Counted from the stretch's first letter, positions 22,316 through 34,779 are shown. The stretch: 64,000 bases of DNA from Camellia lanceoleosa (GCA_025200525.1 CM045760.1:44535932-44599931), one strand, 5' to 3'. Notes: generated by a model from the sequence alone, not told the origin. A program made the numbers and translations.

Positions 22316-23823
22316 ACTTGGGGAGTTTGATTTACTTCTGGGCGAATCTGTTGAGGCTGCGGCCTTGTTTTCCGTTGTTACGCAGCATACACTTGTGACC
22401 CGAGTGTTAGAGGCACAGAGAGGTGACCTTGAGGTGGAATCTCTCCGAGAGAAGATCTCCAGTGGGAAGGTTGAGAAGGGTTTGACGGTGTATCCCGACC
22501 AGAGTGTGAGATACCGAGACCGTCTGTTTGTGCTGGAGTCTTGCCGAGAGAAGGTAGTCCGAGAGTTTCATCATTCACATCTTGCGGTGCATCCGGGAGG
22601 CACTAAGATGTATCGGGATTTGGGTCGCCAGTTTTGGTGGCAAGGTATGAAGAGAGATGTGGCAGTTTTCGTGTCTAAGTGCCTTACTTGTCAGCAAGTG
22701 AAGGCCGAGCATCAGAGGCCAGCGGGTTTGTTACAACCCTTGCCTATTGCCGAGTGAAAGTGGGAGCATGTCACTATGGACTTCGTTGTAGGTCTTCCGA
22801 AGACTCAACGGGGTAGTGATGCTATTTGGGTGGTGGTAGACCGATTGATTAAGTCAGCGCACTTCATTCCTATGCGCGTGAAAGATTCAGTAGATCACTT
22901 GGCCGACTTGTATATTCGGGACATAGTGAGATTGCACGGGGTCCCAGTGACGATCGTCTCAGATAGAGACCCTCGTTTTACTGCTAGGTTGTGGCAGAGT
23001 TTGCAGAGTGCCTTAGGCACTAAGTTGACCTTTAGCACGGCTTATCATCCTCAGACTGACAGGCAGTCCGAGCGTACTATTCAGATCCTTGAGGATATGC
23101 TTCGGGGTTGTGTTCTCGATTTCAGTGGGTCGTAGGAGAGGCACTTGCCTTTAGTGGAGTTTGCCTACAACAACACTTTCCAGTCTAGTATCGATATGGC
23201 ACCGTTTGAGGCCTTGTATGGCCGACCATGTAGGTCTCCAGTTTGTTGGGCCGAGGTGGGTGATGCAACTTTGTTGGGTCCAAAGTTGGTGAGGGAAACG
23301 ACGGAGAAGGTTGAGCTTATCCGTAAGAGGCTTGTTACAGCCCAGAGTCGTCAGAAATCATATGCCGACCGTAGGAGGAGACCTTTGGTATTTGAGGTGG
23401 GTGATCATGTCTTTCTAAAGATATCACCTAGGCAGGGATTGATAAGATTCGGGAAGAGTGGGAAGTTGTCCCCTCGATTTATTGGCCCTTTTGAGATCCT
23501 TGAGAGGATCGGTGAAATTTACCTATCGTTTAGCTTTGCCACCGCAGTTATCCGGAGTACATGACGTGTTTCATGTGAGTATGCTTCGGAAGTATGAGCC
23601 GGATCCATTGCATGTGTTGGATTGGACCGACTTAGAGGTTGACGAGGATGCCTCGTATGAGGAGAGACCGGTTTGGGTCTTGGATAGGCGGGAGCAAGTC
23701 TTGCGAGGCAAGACCATCCCTTTGGTAAAAGTCTTGTGGAAATATCACGGAGTGGAGGAAGCCACTTGGGAGCGTGAGTTGGAAGTCCGCAAGAAATATC
23801 TGGACATGTTTGTTGATGTGTAA
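22316..23823 (+). pseudogene. pol: Gypsy integrase with chromodomain (broken)
   Basis: Continues the pol interrupted by the solo LTR. The zinc-binding HHCC region is seen as HHSHLAVHPGGTKMYRDLG with CLTCQQVK. The catalytic acids lie in [19 protein letters not shown] and [22 protein letters not shown] at 22755 and TAG at 23133 replace Trp codons, and a one-base insertion near 23512 shifts frame after GKLSPRFIGPFEILERIGE. The last frame gives HDVFHVSMLRKYEPDP and a chromodomain (VKVLWKYHGVEEATWERE), which in chromoviruses steers integration toward modified chromatin. It ends at the TAA after 23820. Confidence 0.93.
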
Positions 23824-24233
23824 TCATGTATTGAGACTTTATAATATTATCGAACTTTAAGAACATTATGTGTGTCTTAAGTTGTAAAACATTGAAAATG
23901 TTTTGGTTTAATGGAAGTATTTTGAAACTTGCCTCATAATGGAAGTTTATTGTAACATTGCATATGTTGAATGTGTTGTAGAATTGGAGTTATATCATAA
24001 AATTGAATATGATATGGAAATGGGAATCATGTATATTGAAAACTGTTGGAATTGAAAGGAAATTGCATATTGATAATGCAGGTTAAAATATATATTGTGA
24101 AATGCCTCTTGATAAGAGACGAAATGACCGGTATTGGGTCAAGTTGCTTATTATTGTAATGTAATATCATTGGAAATTGAGAAAAACCTGTTTTTTTTAA
24201 AACTTATGCTTAATTTCGGGGACGAAATTCTTT

Positions 24234-24246
24234 AAGGGGGGGAGGT
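24234..24246 (+). other. Gypsy polypurine tract
   Basis: AAGGGGGGGAGG directly precedes the 3' LTR. The box GGGGACGAAATTC just upstream is typical of Tekay/Del-type chromoviruses. Confidence 0.9.
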
Positions 24247-26362
24247 TATAGCGACCTCGGACTTTTCCATTTGGTTGTTGTATCCGGACTTACGTTCCGT
24301 AGATCCTGTTGTTATATATTTGTTGTTGTCGTCCTTTAATTCCTTATTTTTGAGTTATAGGATGTTTTGGGACAGGTTGGTTACAGGTTGGGAGTGTTTA
24401 GGAGCAAAGGGTTGCTGCCCAGAATTTTGGTCCTTCGCTCGAGCGAGCTCTTTGTTTTTGGTCCTTCGCTCGAGCCAAGGTGTCTTCGCTCGAGCGAGCA
24501 ACTGCATCTAGTATAGTCCTGAGAGCTATATTTCTTGGCTCGAGCGAGCTTTTCTTCGCTCGAGCGAGCGAGGTGTATGTTTTCGAGTTCTTCGCTCGAG
24601 CGAGCATTCATCGCTTCGGCGTGCTTCAGGTTCTGCGAACTGAAGCATTGTGTTGTTGGCTCGAGCGAGTCTTTCTACGCTCGAGCGAGTATTCTTTGTG
24701 TCTGGTCGCTCGAGCGACCAAGTCTTCACTCGAGCGAGCCTGTTTTATTTAAATATGCAACAGCGGTTTTTAAAACACTTTTTCATCCTCTTTTTGATTT
24801 CAGAACCCTAGGTCCGTGTTTTCTCTCCCTCCACTCACCTTCTCTCTTAGGTTTCATCTATTATCAAGGTGTTCCTACCCTAGGTTCTTTATTAAAAAGA
24901 TAGAGGGTTACGAGGGTTTTACTTTAATCTGAGAGTTTGGAGGTTTGGAGCACTTTGGATTTTGGGTCATCATCTCCATCATCTCCATTTGAGTTCTTCA
25001 CTTCGAGGTAGGAATTTCCTACTCCATATTATAGGTTTTGTCCTAAGTTTTGGTACTTTTGATATGTTGGTGTCGTTCAGTAATTTTGGGAAAAATAGGG
25101 TTTGTATTATAACTTGAGAAATAGGGAATTTGTTTATATATTAAATTCCATGTGATTGTGAATCATGAAAAATGGCATTGGTAGTGTCAAGTTGACAAAA
25201 TTGAACCTTAGGGTTAATTTTGAGGAAAGGGGAAAAAGCCCTAATTGTTGTAATAAATTAATTTGTATAATTAATTTTTGAGAAAATCGTGGAATTAAGT
25301 TTAATTCATGAAATTGGGGAACTATGGGATTAAAAGGTGTAGTTGGTTAATTTAATCGCTCACCTATGAAAATGTTGAGTTTACATTTGTTGATACATTT
25401 ATTTCCTGTTTAGAAACAACTATTTTTGGCTATCGGTGGAGGATAGTCGTGATTATTGTAGACATCGCATGTTGATTAGGGAAAACTGAAACTAATCACA
25501 TTGAATGAGTCATTAGATATGACAGTTGAATTAATACAGCGAATCTGTGTATTGATTGAATATTGTGTATGACAAGTGTTTAATACATTGTATATGCATA
25601 TTGTTTGGGAGGAGATAGGGAATGTACTCCATGGTTTGAGGGAAGATAGGGGATGGACTCCCAAACCTGTTTAGGAGGAGAAAGGGGATGGACTCCATTA
25701 GTACAACAAATATGTGTACTTATTGATTTATGGAAGTGTTTTAGTATGAGCCTTAGTCTCATTTGATTTGTTGATATTGGAAGTAATGTTAATGTGAGAT
25801 GTAATCTCATTATTATTGTTTGGCCAGGTTCTGAGCCATGTTTATATAATTGGAAAGTTGAATAATAACGTAAAGTGAAACATGTCATGGACATTATTGT
25901 CATGAAACTGTAAATTGTTATAATGGATTTAAAAGTGTTAACCATATATCGAATGCTATTGCTTTAGTCAATTCTTATATTTGGTTTAGTATATTCCTAC
26001 TGGGCTGTGGCTCACCCTATACGGAAACATCACTTTCAGGTTCAGGTGATATGCTACCTCCAAGGAATTAGCTTGAAAGGATTTGGAGTTGAAGACTCTG
26101 TTTAGATTAATTGTTATTTTGTTTTGTTTTGATATTACATGTAAACTCAAGCCAAGGGCTTAATATGTAATTGAGTTAGTACTCAGACTTTTGTGTCTAA
26201 GTGTTGACTTGGAAAGATGTAAGCCCGTAGGGCATTTACTTTCATTATTACATGTAATATCTTTTAATAAGATTACTCTGATGAATGGAATAAGGTTTTG
26301 TTTTTCTTAATCAATGCATGTTAATATTGTATATATTATGGATTTATTTTGAGAGCGTTACA
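24247..26362 (+). repeat. Gypsy 3' LTR
   Basis: Same structure as the 5' LTR, ending GCGTTACA at 26362 and followed by TSD GAGCT. CTCGAG sites start at 24438, 24469, 24489, 24539, 24559, 24595, 24660, 24680, 24709 and 24729. The partner expected at 24615 has been rewritten (CTTCGGCGTGC). The TATA-like TTATTTAAATA is at 24745-24755. Confidence 0.95.
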
Positions 26363-26367
26363 GAGCT

Positions 26368-26686
26368 AATGATCGGCCAGGTGTTCAACCGAAAATGACT
26401 ATCCATATTTATTGTTCAATGGTGTTAGAGACCCCCACTGTTTTCCCACCCCCACCACCCCCACACACATGTGCGGGTTGGTCATTGAAGAAAAAAAAAA
26501 GAAAAAAAAAATGAAGAAAATTGGGCCAATCAGCTCCCATTGGAGGTCTAGGGGTCTCCCCCAATCGGGGTACAAACCATTTTCCTTTATTGTTGGACTA
26601 AAATCAATATATATATACATGTTTATTTTTTACTATTCATTATTGGACTGTAATAAGGTGAGGGTCATAATTGCTCCGCTCTATTA
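26368..26686. other. Intergenic flank, nothing recognised
   Basis: Short C-rich and A-rich tracts (CCCACCCCCACCACC near 26448; A run near 26490-26510). No gene or element ends were seen. Confidence 0.5.
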
Positions 26687-27251
26687 GAGCATCTCCAATG
26701 CATCCTTCATAACTTCAAATATGAAGGATTTGCTCTTTCAACCCATCCTCTAAATCCATCTCTATTTGGGAGAAGAATGAGTTGATCCTCCATATTTGAA
26801 GGGAGGTTGAAAAATAGAGGATCCCCTCCAAAATACTATTAATTCTATATTTTTTGTTATATTACAAATAACTTTTAATATGTAAATTTAATTTTTATAA
26901 AATTGGCATCATTAAAAAGTATGAAATCATACCTGTAAAATGAGTATAATATTAAAAATATTTTACAAAAATTTCAAAATTAAATATTTGTTAATGAACA
27001 ATTTTTTTTTTTACTTTTTGATGAAATTTTTTTCGAGAGAAATCTTTATAGAAGAAAATGATGATTAATGTTTAAAAAAAAAATGCCCAACAAGTTAAAA
27101 AAAATAAAAAATTGCGGTAGATAACACCCATCCGGAAGAAAATGAAGGTTTGTGATTGGAGTTTCAAAGAATAGTGACGTCCTCTATATTTACTTTTTGA
27201 GTAAAAATTTATTTTCATCCTCTTGGTGGGAGGATTGGGTTGGAGATGCTC
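26687..27251. mobile_element. Tourist-like MITE (PIF/Harbinger type)
   Basis: Inverted termini GAGCATCTCCAATGCATCC and, on the other strand, GAGCATCTCCAACCCAATCC. The 3-bp duplication TTA (26684-26686, 27252-27254) is the hallmark of Tourist/PIF-Harbinger insertions. The interior is AT-rich and non-coding. Confidence 0.85.
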
Positions 27252-27254
27252 TTA

Positions 27255-28296
27255 GGCGGTGTTTGGGAAGTTTATTTTTTATTTTTTTCACTAAAAGACA
27301 AATTGGTTACTGAGAGGGTAATTTATATTTTGATAAGGCCGAGCTGAATTAAATGGGCCGATCTGGGTTAAGCGAAGTACGGGCAGGTTTGGGCCGCACT
27401 ACGAAGGGCTGAATAGAGTGACTGTGTAGTTTACTCCGGTCGAAATAGCCTTTGAATTAGACCGGTCGTGACCGTGGTAGTTAGTTCGGTCGCATAAGCC
27501 TTATTTCTACTTCGGCTGTGAAATGTGTTGTGGGGAGTTTGGTCCTCATTGGATAGTTCGGTCGTAGTACATGGAAACCGAGGTGTGCTGAGTCCCTGAG
27601 AGGCCTTGGTTCGGTAGACAGTTCGGCTCATCTCTCTTATGGTTAGCTCGGTTTTAGTATGGAAAAGCCGAGGTAAGAGAAAGGAAAGTTAGGGCCGAAC
27701 TAGTGGTTACTTCGGTCATATTGGAATTTGGCCATGATAAAACCATCTCACTTGGTTTAAGCTGTGAGGGGGGTGTTGGAAGATAAGCATTATCTTCCAG
27801 GAGTATGAGTCCTAGGAGGACTCTACATGAAGGAGTAAGAGTCCTACTAGGATTGTGCCACACGGAACCTATATAAGCTCACCAATATCACCTTTGGAAA
27901 GGTAATGCAATTTTGGCTTCCTGAATACACAGAGCTTTTGCCTATTTGATAATCTTTCTAACTTAGGCATCGGAGAGGTTTTCGGCACCCACCCGCCGGC
28001 CAGCTCACGTTTGTGTTTTCAGGTGATAAAACGACGTCTTACAGAGGAACGCAGACTTGATCAACAGGATTATATGAGAAGGTATATTTCTTTTCCGTAC
28101 AGTTACAAAATCAAAAAAACAAAGCCAAACAAAATATCACATCAAACTCCATAATCATTTTACTTTTTCTCTCACAAACATCACATTCAAATACAAAAAA
28201 ATCCAACTATCTTCCCAAACACAAAAAAAAAATATTCTCCAATACTATCCTACAACTAAAAAAACTTACAAAAAAACCAACTTCCCAAACACCCAC
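27255..28296. mobile_element. MITE interrupted by a solo LTR
   Basis: The left end GGCGGTGTTTGGGAAGTT and the inverted right end GTGGGTGTTTGGGAAGTT define the element. Without the nested LTR and one TSD copy it is about 246 bp, matching its inverted neighbour at 28451-28701 (251 bp) block by block (ACTAAAARACAAATTGGTTAC; ATATYACATC). Confidence 0.75.
27311..28101 (+). mobile_element. Solo LTR (791 bp) with promoter
   Basis: It starts TGAGAGGG, ends CCGTACA (canonical TG...CA) and is flanked by GTTAC at 27306-27310 and 28102-28106. Removing it restores the MITE sequence. A TATA box (TATATAAG) lies at 27870-27877, preceded at 27437-27690 by many CGGTCG/TTCGG motifs about 24-26 bp apart. The CATCGGAG...TTTTCGGCACCCACC block near 27968-27995 is of the kind seen in plant Tat-type gypsy LTRs, a tentative family call. 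Confidence 0.85.
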
Positions 28297-28450
28297 TTTA
28301 TTTCGGTCATACTACACGCATTAATTAACATATCAATTAGTGTACTAACATATGTTATGACATTATTACTTTAAAATTATGATTTCATTCATTATATAAA
28401 TTACAAATATCCAAATTCTAAAATTATGTCACATCATCTGTTAGTACACT

Positions 28451-28701
28451 GTGACTGTTTGGGAAGTAGGTTTTTTTTATAAGTTTTTTTAGTTGTAGGA
28501 TATTATTGGAGAAAAAAAATTTTGTGTTTGGAAAGATAATTAGATTTTTTTATGGTTGGATATGATGTTTGTGAGAGAAAAAATGAAATGAGATAAAATA
28601 TTTGATGTAATATTTTATTTGGATTTGTTTTTTTTTTTTTTGGTTTTGTAACCAATTTGTTTTTTAGTAAAAAAAAAAAAAAATCCTTCTCAAACACCGC
28701 C
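28451..28701. mobile_element. MITE, inverted partner of 27255-28296
   Basis: Same family as the previous MITE, in opposite orientation about 155 bp away. Termini GTGACTGTTTGGGAAG and, inverted, GGCGGTGTTTGAGAAGG. A transcript through both would fold into a long hairpin. Confidence 0.7.
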
Positions 28702-29873
28702 AATTGATATACCAATTGATACGTATAATATTATTTATTTTATTTTTCTCTTCACCTTAATTTATGGCTGTTAATTGCATATCTCTTTTTCTAGGTAAAA
28801 ATTTTATATAAGAATTCTCTTTATGTGTTTCGTAAGTATAAATTTATACCCCAAAAAATGAGTCTGTTGAGCAGGATTTTGAGTTATAAAAAAATAGTTA
28901 ATTACTCACCAGTATTGTTACAAGGACCTGTGCACCATTAAATCCTATAAGTGTTTATATAGATAAAAAAAATCCTAAAATTGACAATTAGTGATGGCAT
29001 TCTAAATCTGTCGCTAAATGTTGCTAAAAACTAACAATTAGTGACACATTTTATATAAAAATGCCATTAAAAAAAGAATTTTGTAATAACAATGAAAAAT
29101 GAATATGACTTTTTAATGCACCAAAAAGTTTAGAGGACTTATTGGTGCACCCATCTTCTTGAGCAAGTTCCTGTTAATGGAGTTGTATTAGCCTGCTATG
29201 GTTATAACATATATATATATATATATATAGTTTATTATAGTATCTCACTTTAAAATAAAAAATCTTTCGCAATGGCTCTCAATTCCAATACCAGATGCCG
29301 CTTAAGAAAATGACACTGCTAAAATGACTTTAAAATGCTTGTTTTTTGTTTTTTGTTTTTTTTATTCTTGTTTTTATCTACAATAGAAGGAAAACTTTAT
29401 TGATAAAAAAAAAAAAACATATATATGACAATCACATCAATAAAGAGAAGAGTATAAAAAATATCACAATATAATTACACAATCCCAATTAAATTGACAT
29501 CAACATTTGCTACCACACACCTCACAGTTGATAAGAAACCAACCCAAGAAGCACGCGGAACAGGGGAACAAGACAGCCAAAAAAAATTAATAGTAAATAG
29601 TGTTTTATTTATTTATCATTCTCGTGTTAAAGTAACTTAACAAAACATTAGAGAAAGACAAAGTTGGCCGGGGACCATACAACAGACATAGCCAATACAA
29701 ATTAATAAAGAGGGCTGCTATTAGCACTTTATCAATTATTTTGAACTATTTATTTCTTTGGATCCCTTCTTATAAATTTTAAAACTCTTAACAAAAAAAT
29801 TTCTCATCCTAAATAATATTAAAATTATTCTTGTGAAAACATTTCACCCATTCAATTAAATGCACACCCCCAC
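28702..29873. other. AT-rich intergenic DNA
   Basis: Contains a TA microsatellite (29209-29229) and small GTCGCTAA-type blocks near 28985-29060 that may be an old transposon scrap. No gene was seen. Confidence 0.55.
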
Positions 29874-32321
29874 TATCACGACCCAAACCCGTCCCTATGA
29901 GTTTAGTACCATAACCGGCCAGTAATCCGAGATTACCGAAGGCCTGCTTAACAGTGAAACAATAATACAGAGTACAGGGGTTGGCGGAAGCCAAAACAGT
30001 AATTAAAAGATGTCCAATGAGTTATGATAGTCTGTATGCAAAAAGACTTTTCATACATATATACATAAACGGTACATATACATTCATATACAGTCAGTAC
30101 CAAAACAGTATGCACAGTATTTACAATTATCCAGATCCGGGACTTGATCCCGATTAAGACAATACAGTACAAAAACATTTAGTCTAAATAGATCATAAAC
30201 AAACAGAGCCAAAAGGGGGAATCTAAAACACCCTAAACAGCCTTGGCTTGGACAGTTCTGAAACCTCAAGGTGAGGCACAAAGGTTGGCTTGACAAAACT
30301 GGAGTTACCCTGGCGCTCCTAGCAACGGTCCGGTACCTATTCACTTACATATATATATATATGAGCAGTGAGCTAACGCCCAGTGAATAACATAATGCGT
30401 AAAGAGGTTAAGAATGATTGTCCTTTCAGTATTGAAAACAGTCATTTCAATCAGTATATCAGTTACTCAGTCATAGCAGTCATATGTGGTACATCCAATA
30501 GCAAAATAATACAGTAGGTCTTAGCAGACCGAATAGTCAGTTGATGGCCATCATATCAGTAAACAGTAGTGATTCCAACATGGAAACCGACAGAGATCTC
30601 TGTCGATGGCGATATATCTGATATGATGAGTTGCTAAGGATGCCACAATACAATTCACAATTAGGACATCATTCATTCAGCAACAGTATCATTTTAGAAA
30701 ACAGTACAGTTCAATTGTTCAGAAGATAATCATTTTTGAACATATCTTTACAATATTGTTACTCACAGAGTTCTGGGCTACAGATAAGCTAAAGCGTCTC
30801 CGGATGCCAATCCTACACAGTTACAGAGTGAACACACACTAAGCTACACAGTTGGGAAAAATAATAACTTAATCCATAATTTGCCTCGGTGTGGTTCTAT
30901 ATCAATATCCTCATTAAGATACCTTAAACTAGGCCTAAGAATGCCTAGAATGGAATGAGGATGCAAAGATGCACTTTGAAACACTTTTCAAAATTTTTAG
31001 AAAATAGAGGTCACGCTCGAGCGTGTCTTTCTACGCTCGAGCGGACATGAAGACAAAGGTTCCGCGCTCGAATGTCACTTCCCACGCTCGAGCGGACTGC
31101 AAAACATGGCAAAAGTATTGGATATGTGAAAATCACACTCGATGGGCGCTCTACACCCGCTCGAGCGTGTGACTCAGGTCCCCGCTCAAGCGTAAGTTTC
31201 CCCGCTCGAGCGTACTGTAAAACAATGCAAAGTGTTGGGAGCACGAATTTCACGCTCGAGCGCCACTTTCCCCGCTCGAGCGTGAGTCCAAATTCTGGAA
31301 ATTCCAGATTCGAAGCTCAAGCTCAAAACTAAGTTTAAATGCCTCAAATTCGTTCCTTTTGGGCTAATTTTCTGAAAAACACTTGTAAACTCATAGTATT
31401 ACATGATTCAAAGCTCAATTTGTAAAATCAAATCCTAAAGGTGAGTTAATTAAATACCAATTTCAAACCAACTTTCATGAACATAATGTACATGCAACAT
31501 GCATGAATTGGAACAACTTCAAAGCTCAAATATATGTCCTAGTGAGCCAATTCTTCTCAAAACATGGTGAATTCATGGTCCAATGCAAAAATATGGACAT
31601 GCATGTGGAATTTCATGAACAATAACTTCAAAACTCAAGAATGGCAACGTGCATGCATGGATTAAGCTCTTAATTCAACAATCTAAACCAATTCTAGGCT
31701 CGACTCTTCAATTTAGCATGAAACATTCAAGAACTAACTTAAATACACAATCAAGAAGGTAATTACTCTACCTTAAGTCTCCAACTCCAAGTTTAGAAGC
31801 TAAATTTTGCAATCTCACTTCGAAATCTTCAAGACTCTAAGCAAATATGAAGAACACAAGCTCTTCTCCTACTCTCTAGCTCTCTCTCACGTTTGGTCTC
31901 TCAAGAAGGATGATGAAAAGTGAGGCCAACACATGTAAATCAAGACTAAACATTTGGTCTAGCAAAGTCCACTTAATGGCACTAAGGTAAACAAGTCCAA
32001 CTCTTGTAACTTAGCATTATTTAATCTAATTTAATTATACCAAATCACATTTCAATTAAATATGCCATAAGATCACATAAATTCCAATTAGCGTAAAACA
32101 TCAATCAATTTCGGATTTGGCCGCCGATAAGGCTTTCAATTTGCAGTTTAAAACATAAAACGTGAACAGATAGTTTAACAGTCGAACAGATAGAGATGCA
32201 CTTAAATAGATACAGACAATCAATCAGTTCCAGATTTCGGTCAGTCAGTCAATTAACATGTTTAGTTTCAGTTTAGCAGTAATCAGTAGTTAACCAGTAA
32301 TCAGTGGTGAGGGTTATTACA
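29874..32321 (-). mobile_element. Solo LTR (2.45 kb), gypsy type
   Basis: On the minus strand it runs from TGTAATAACCC to GGGTCGTGATA. CCCAC is duplicated at 29869-29873 and 32322-32326, fixing both ends; no internal coding region remains. The AGTGAGCTAACGCCCAGTGA block near 30365 corresponds to GGTGAGCCACAGCCCAGTAGA in the solo LTR at 20412, so it is distantly related to the Tekay-like LTRs. It carries a five-pair palindrome array at 31013-31282. Confidence 0.9.
31013..31283 (-). promoter_or_regulatory. Paired CTCGAG palindrome array in 29874 solo LTR
   Basis: Cores start at 31016/31036, 31067 (CTCGAA)/31087, 31138 (CTCGAT)/31160, 31185 (CTCAAG)/31205 and 31255/31275. These are five pairs; four are exactly 20 bp apart and one 22 bp. 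The surrounding sequence differs from the other two families, but pair number, pair spacing and inter-pair spacing (47-71 bp) are kept. A weak TATA-like TATTTTCTA lies just downstream in minus sense (near 31000-31008). Confidence 0.68.
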
Positions 32322-32326
32322 CCCAC

Positions 32327-33786
32327 ACCCCAAAAAACCTTTCCTCAAAAATCCTAACAAAACTTACGAAGGTGATTACTACTACTCCATCTTTACATAC
32401 TTGTTTATGACCTAAGAAAATAAATGTAGGATTTTTTGTTGTTGATTCAAAATTCCCCTTTTGTGGGTTCTACGATCTGTACGAGTTTGGAATTGTGATC
32501 TCTTAGGTGGGTTTCTTCGAATTCTTTGATAGTTTCAATTTTTGTTCTTTATCATACCTGGGTTTTGTGATTTTAAAGGTTGAAAAAGATTCATGAATAA
32601 TGTTCGGTTATTTATTCTTGAACAAATAATAAATGTTCAGTTACCTGTTCTCGAACACATAAACAATGTTTGGGCCTGTATTCCCGAATTTCGATTATAT
32701 GTTTAGGAGTTCAGTCCCAAAAAAATGATGAATAGTTTTTATTAGTTTTGGCATTTTTTTCAAAAAAACTTACTCTTACAAAACCAATCTTATCTGAGTT
32801 AAAAACACCATCGAAGTTATGAACCGCCTCTAAGTTTTTATTGTTATACTCCTCTCGTCTCATGGAATTGTGATTGTCGAAAAAAATTTCATTCATTGTC
32901 ATTGCCGGAGAAGTATAGGTAATCAAATGGTTGCCACTGTTACTGCCGGAATATTGCCGTCATATGGTTTTTAAGATTTTGAGAGTGGATAGGTTTTGAA
33001 GGTAGGATTTGAGGAAGATGGATGGGTGATGATGGAAGTGGGTGCTCTCATAAACCCTAACTAATTATATAGTGGGTGTGTAGGCTTAATTGTGAGATGG
33101 GGTGTCCCACAATTATTGATGTCATTTTTAGTAATTTCATTTGATGTTATTAATATAATTAAAAACAAAAAAACAAAAAAATGGAAGTTCAGAACAGTTG
33201 ATGAGATGCTAATAACAGCGCTCTTAATAAATCAGAACTAGTGGTTAGTGAATCCGTTAACATAATTAAATAACATATTAGGATTCTCTCTAATAATTTT
33301 TGGTGCAATAACAATGGGATGGTTTAAGAGTGAGAAACTCCAAAACATTATCAATTGGATGATTTAAGTGGTCATTTGTGACCAAACCATTACAACGTTA
33401 TTGCACTAAAAATTATTATACAGAGAATCACAATCCATAATAGGCTACCACATGTATAAAAGTGGAAGTTCGGGTCTATAGATTACCACAACTTGCCTTT
33501 TGTTGGACTCCGTATAAATTATATTCATAAAAAATAAAAGAAAAAGATATTATAATTGTACATAATTTCATCATATTTTCTTTTTTTTTTATATAAATAA
33601 ATGATATATTTTCTAGACTATATTTTTTTGTTTTTTTTATTTATTTATAGATAAATATAATGAAACCTTGTGATTATGATTATCAAATCAAATATGATTT
33701 TTCAGTAGATAATTCATATTTAAGAATCCACAAAATAAAATGTGTGAATGAGAAGCTTGGCCTCAATATTTATTTATTACTCTATG
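32327..33786. other. AT-rich intergenic DNA
   Basis: No ORF with recognisable similarity. Short repeated GTTCGG/GAACA phrases near 32600-32690 and (A/T) tracts. No RNA gene or element termini were found. Confidence 0.5.
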
Positions 33787-34779
33787 GTGTGTTTGTTTTG
33801 AAGGATTAGGGTGTGGGATTGAACTAGTAGTCTTACTGGACTAATACAATGTTTGAAAAATTTTGCTCCAGACTATTAGTCCCATAAATATGGGATTATC
33901 ATATCCCATGGGGGGAGTGGGATAGAAACCATGGAATTGGTATTCCATGAGATTATTTTGTGAAATGTTCATTTTACCCTCCATGCTATTACTTAGAAAA
34001 TAATTAGAAAATGGTAAAATAGTCTTTTGAACATTTATAAATTATTTTTTTAGTGTTGTTAATTTAAAATTATATATTAAATAAAAAATTTAAATTATAA
34101 ATTATAAATTATAAATTAAATTTAATTAAAAATAATAAATTAAAAATTTTGGCCTTATAACTTAAATTTTTTTAGTGTTGTTAAAAAATTAAATTTACAT
34201 ATTAAATAAAATTATTTTTTTAGTGTTGTTAATTTAAAATTATATATTAAATAAAAAATTTAAATTATAAATTAAATTTATTTAAAAATAATAAATTATA
34301 AATTATGGCCTTATAAATTAAATTTTTTTAGTGTTGTTGAAAATTTAATTTATATATTAAATAAAATTATTTTTTTATTGTCGTTAATTTAAAATTATAT
34401 ATTTAATAAAAAATATAAATTATAAATTATAAATTTAATTTAATTGAAAATTATAAATTAAAAATTATGGCCTTATAAATTAATTTTTTTTAGTGTTGTT
34501 AAATTATAAATTATAGATTACAAATTTAAAATTATATATTAAATAAAAATTATAAATTACAAGGGTAAAATAGTCTTTTGAACATTTATCTTTATCTAGT
34601 CCATCTAACCAAATATTCGATTCACTAAAAATAGTCTAATCCAGACATATAATCCCATGACTAAACAAACATAGGATACAAATCCAGTCCAACCAAATAG
34701 TCCGGAGACAATATATCCCGAGACTAATAGTCCGATAAATTACAATCCCTCCTTATCTAGTCAGTCCAAACAAACACAT
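33787..34779. mobile_element. MITE-like element with internal AT tandem repeats
   Basis: The left end GTGTGTTTGTTTTGAAGGATTAGGG and the inverted right end ATGTGTTTGTTTGGACTG...AAGGAGGGATT, with ACTAGTAGTC / ACTATTAGTC inside, form terminal inverted repeats. The middle (34040-34560) has repeated TTTTAGTGTTGTTAA - ATTATATATTAAATAAA - GGCCTTATAAATTAA modules. It is non-coding. The flanks show only a weak CTAT match, so the superfamily is uncertain. Confidence 0.6.

Larger units (their letters stand above)
14737..26362 (+). mobile_element. Ty3/gypsy chromovirus (Tekay/Del-like), with nested solo LTR
   Basis: LTRs of about 2.1 kb (14737-16854 and 24247-26362) flank a plus-strand gag-pol in gypsy order (gag, protease, RT, RNase H, integrase, C-terminal chromodomain). 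The chromodomain and the GGGGACGAAATTC box before the polypurine tract point to the Tekay/Del group. GAGCT duplicated at 14732-14736 and 26363-26367 fixes the ends, which start TATAGCGACC and finish GCGTTACA, not the usual TG...CA. Premature stops, frameshifts and the solo LTR in pol make the copy non-autonomous. Confidence 0.96.
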
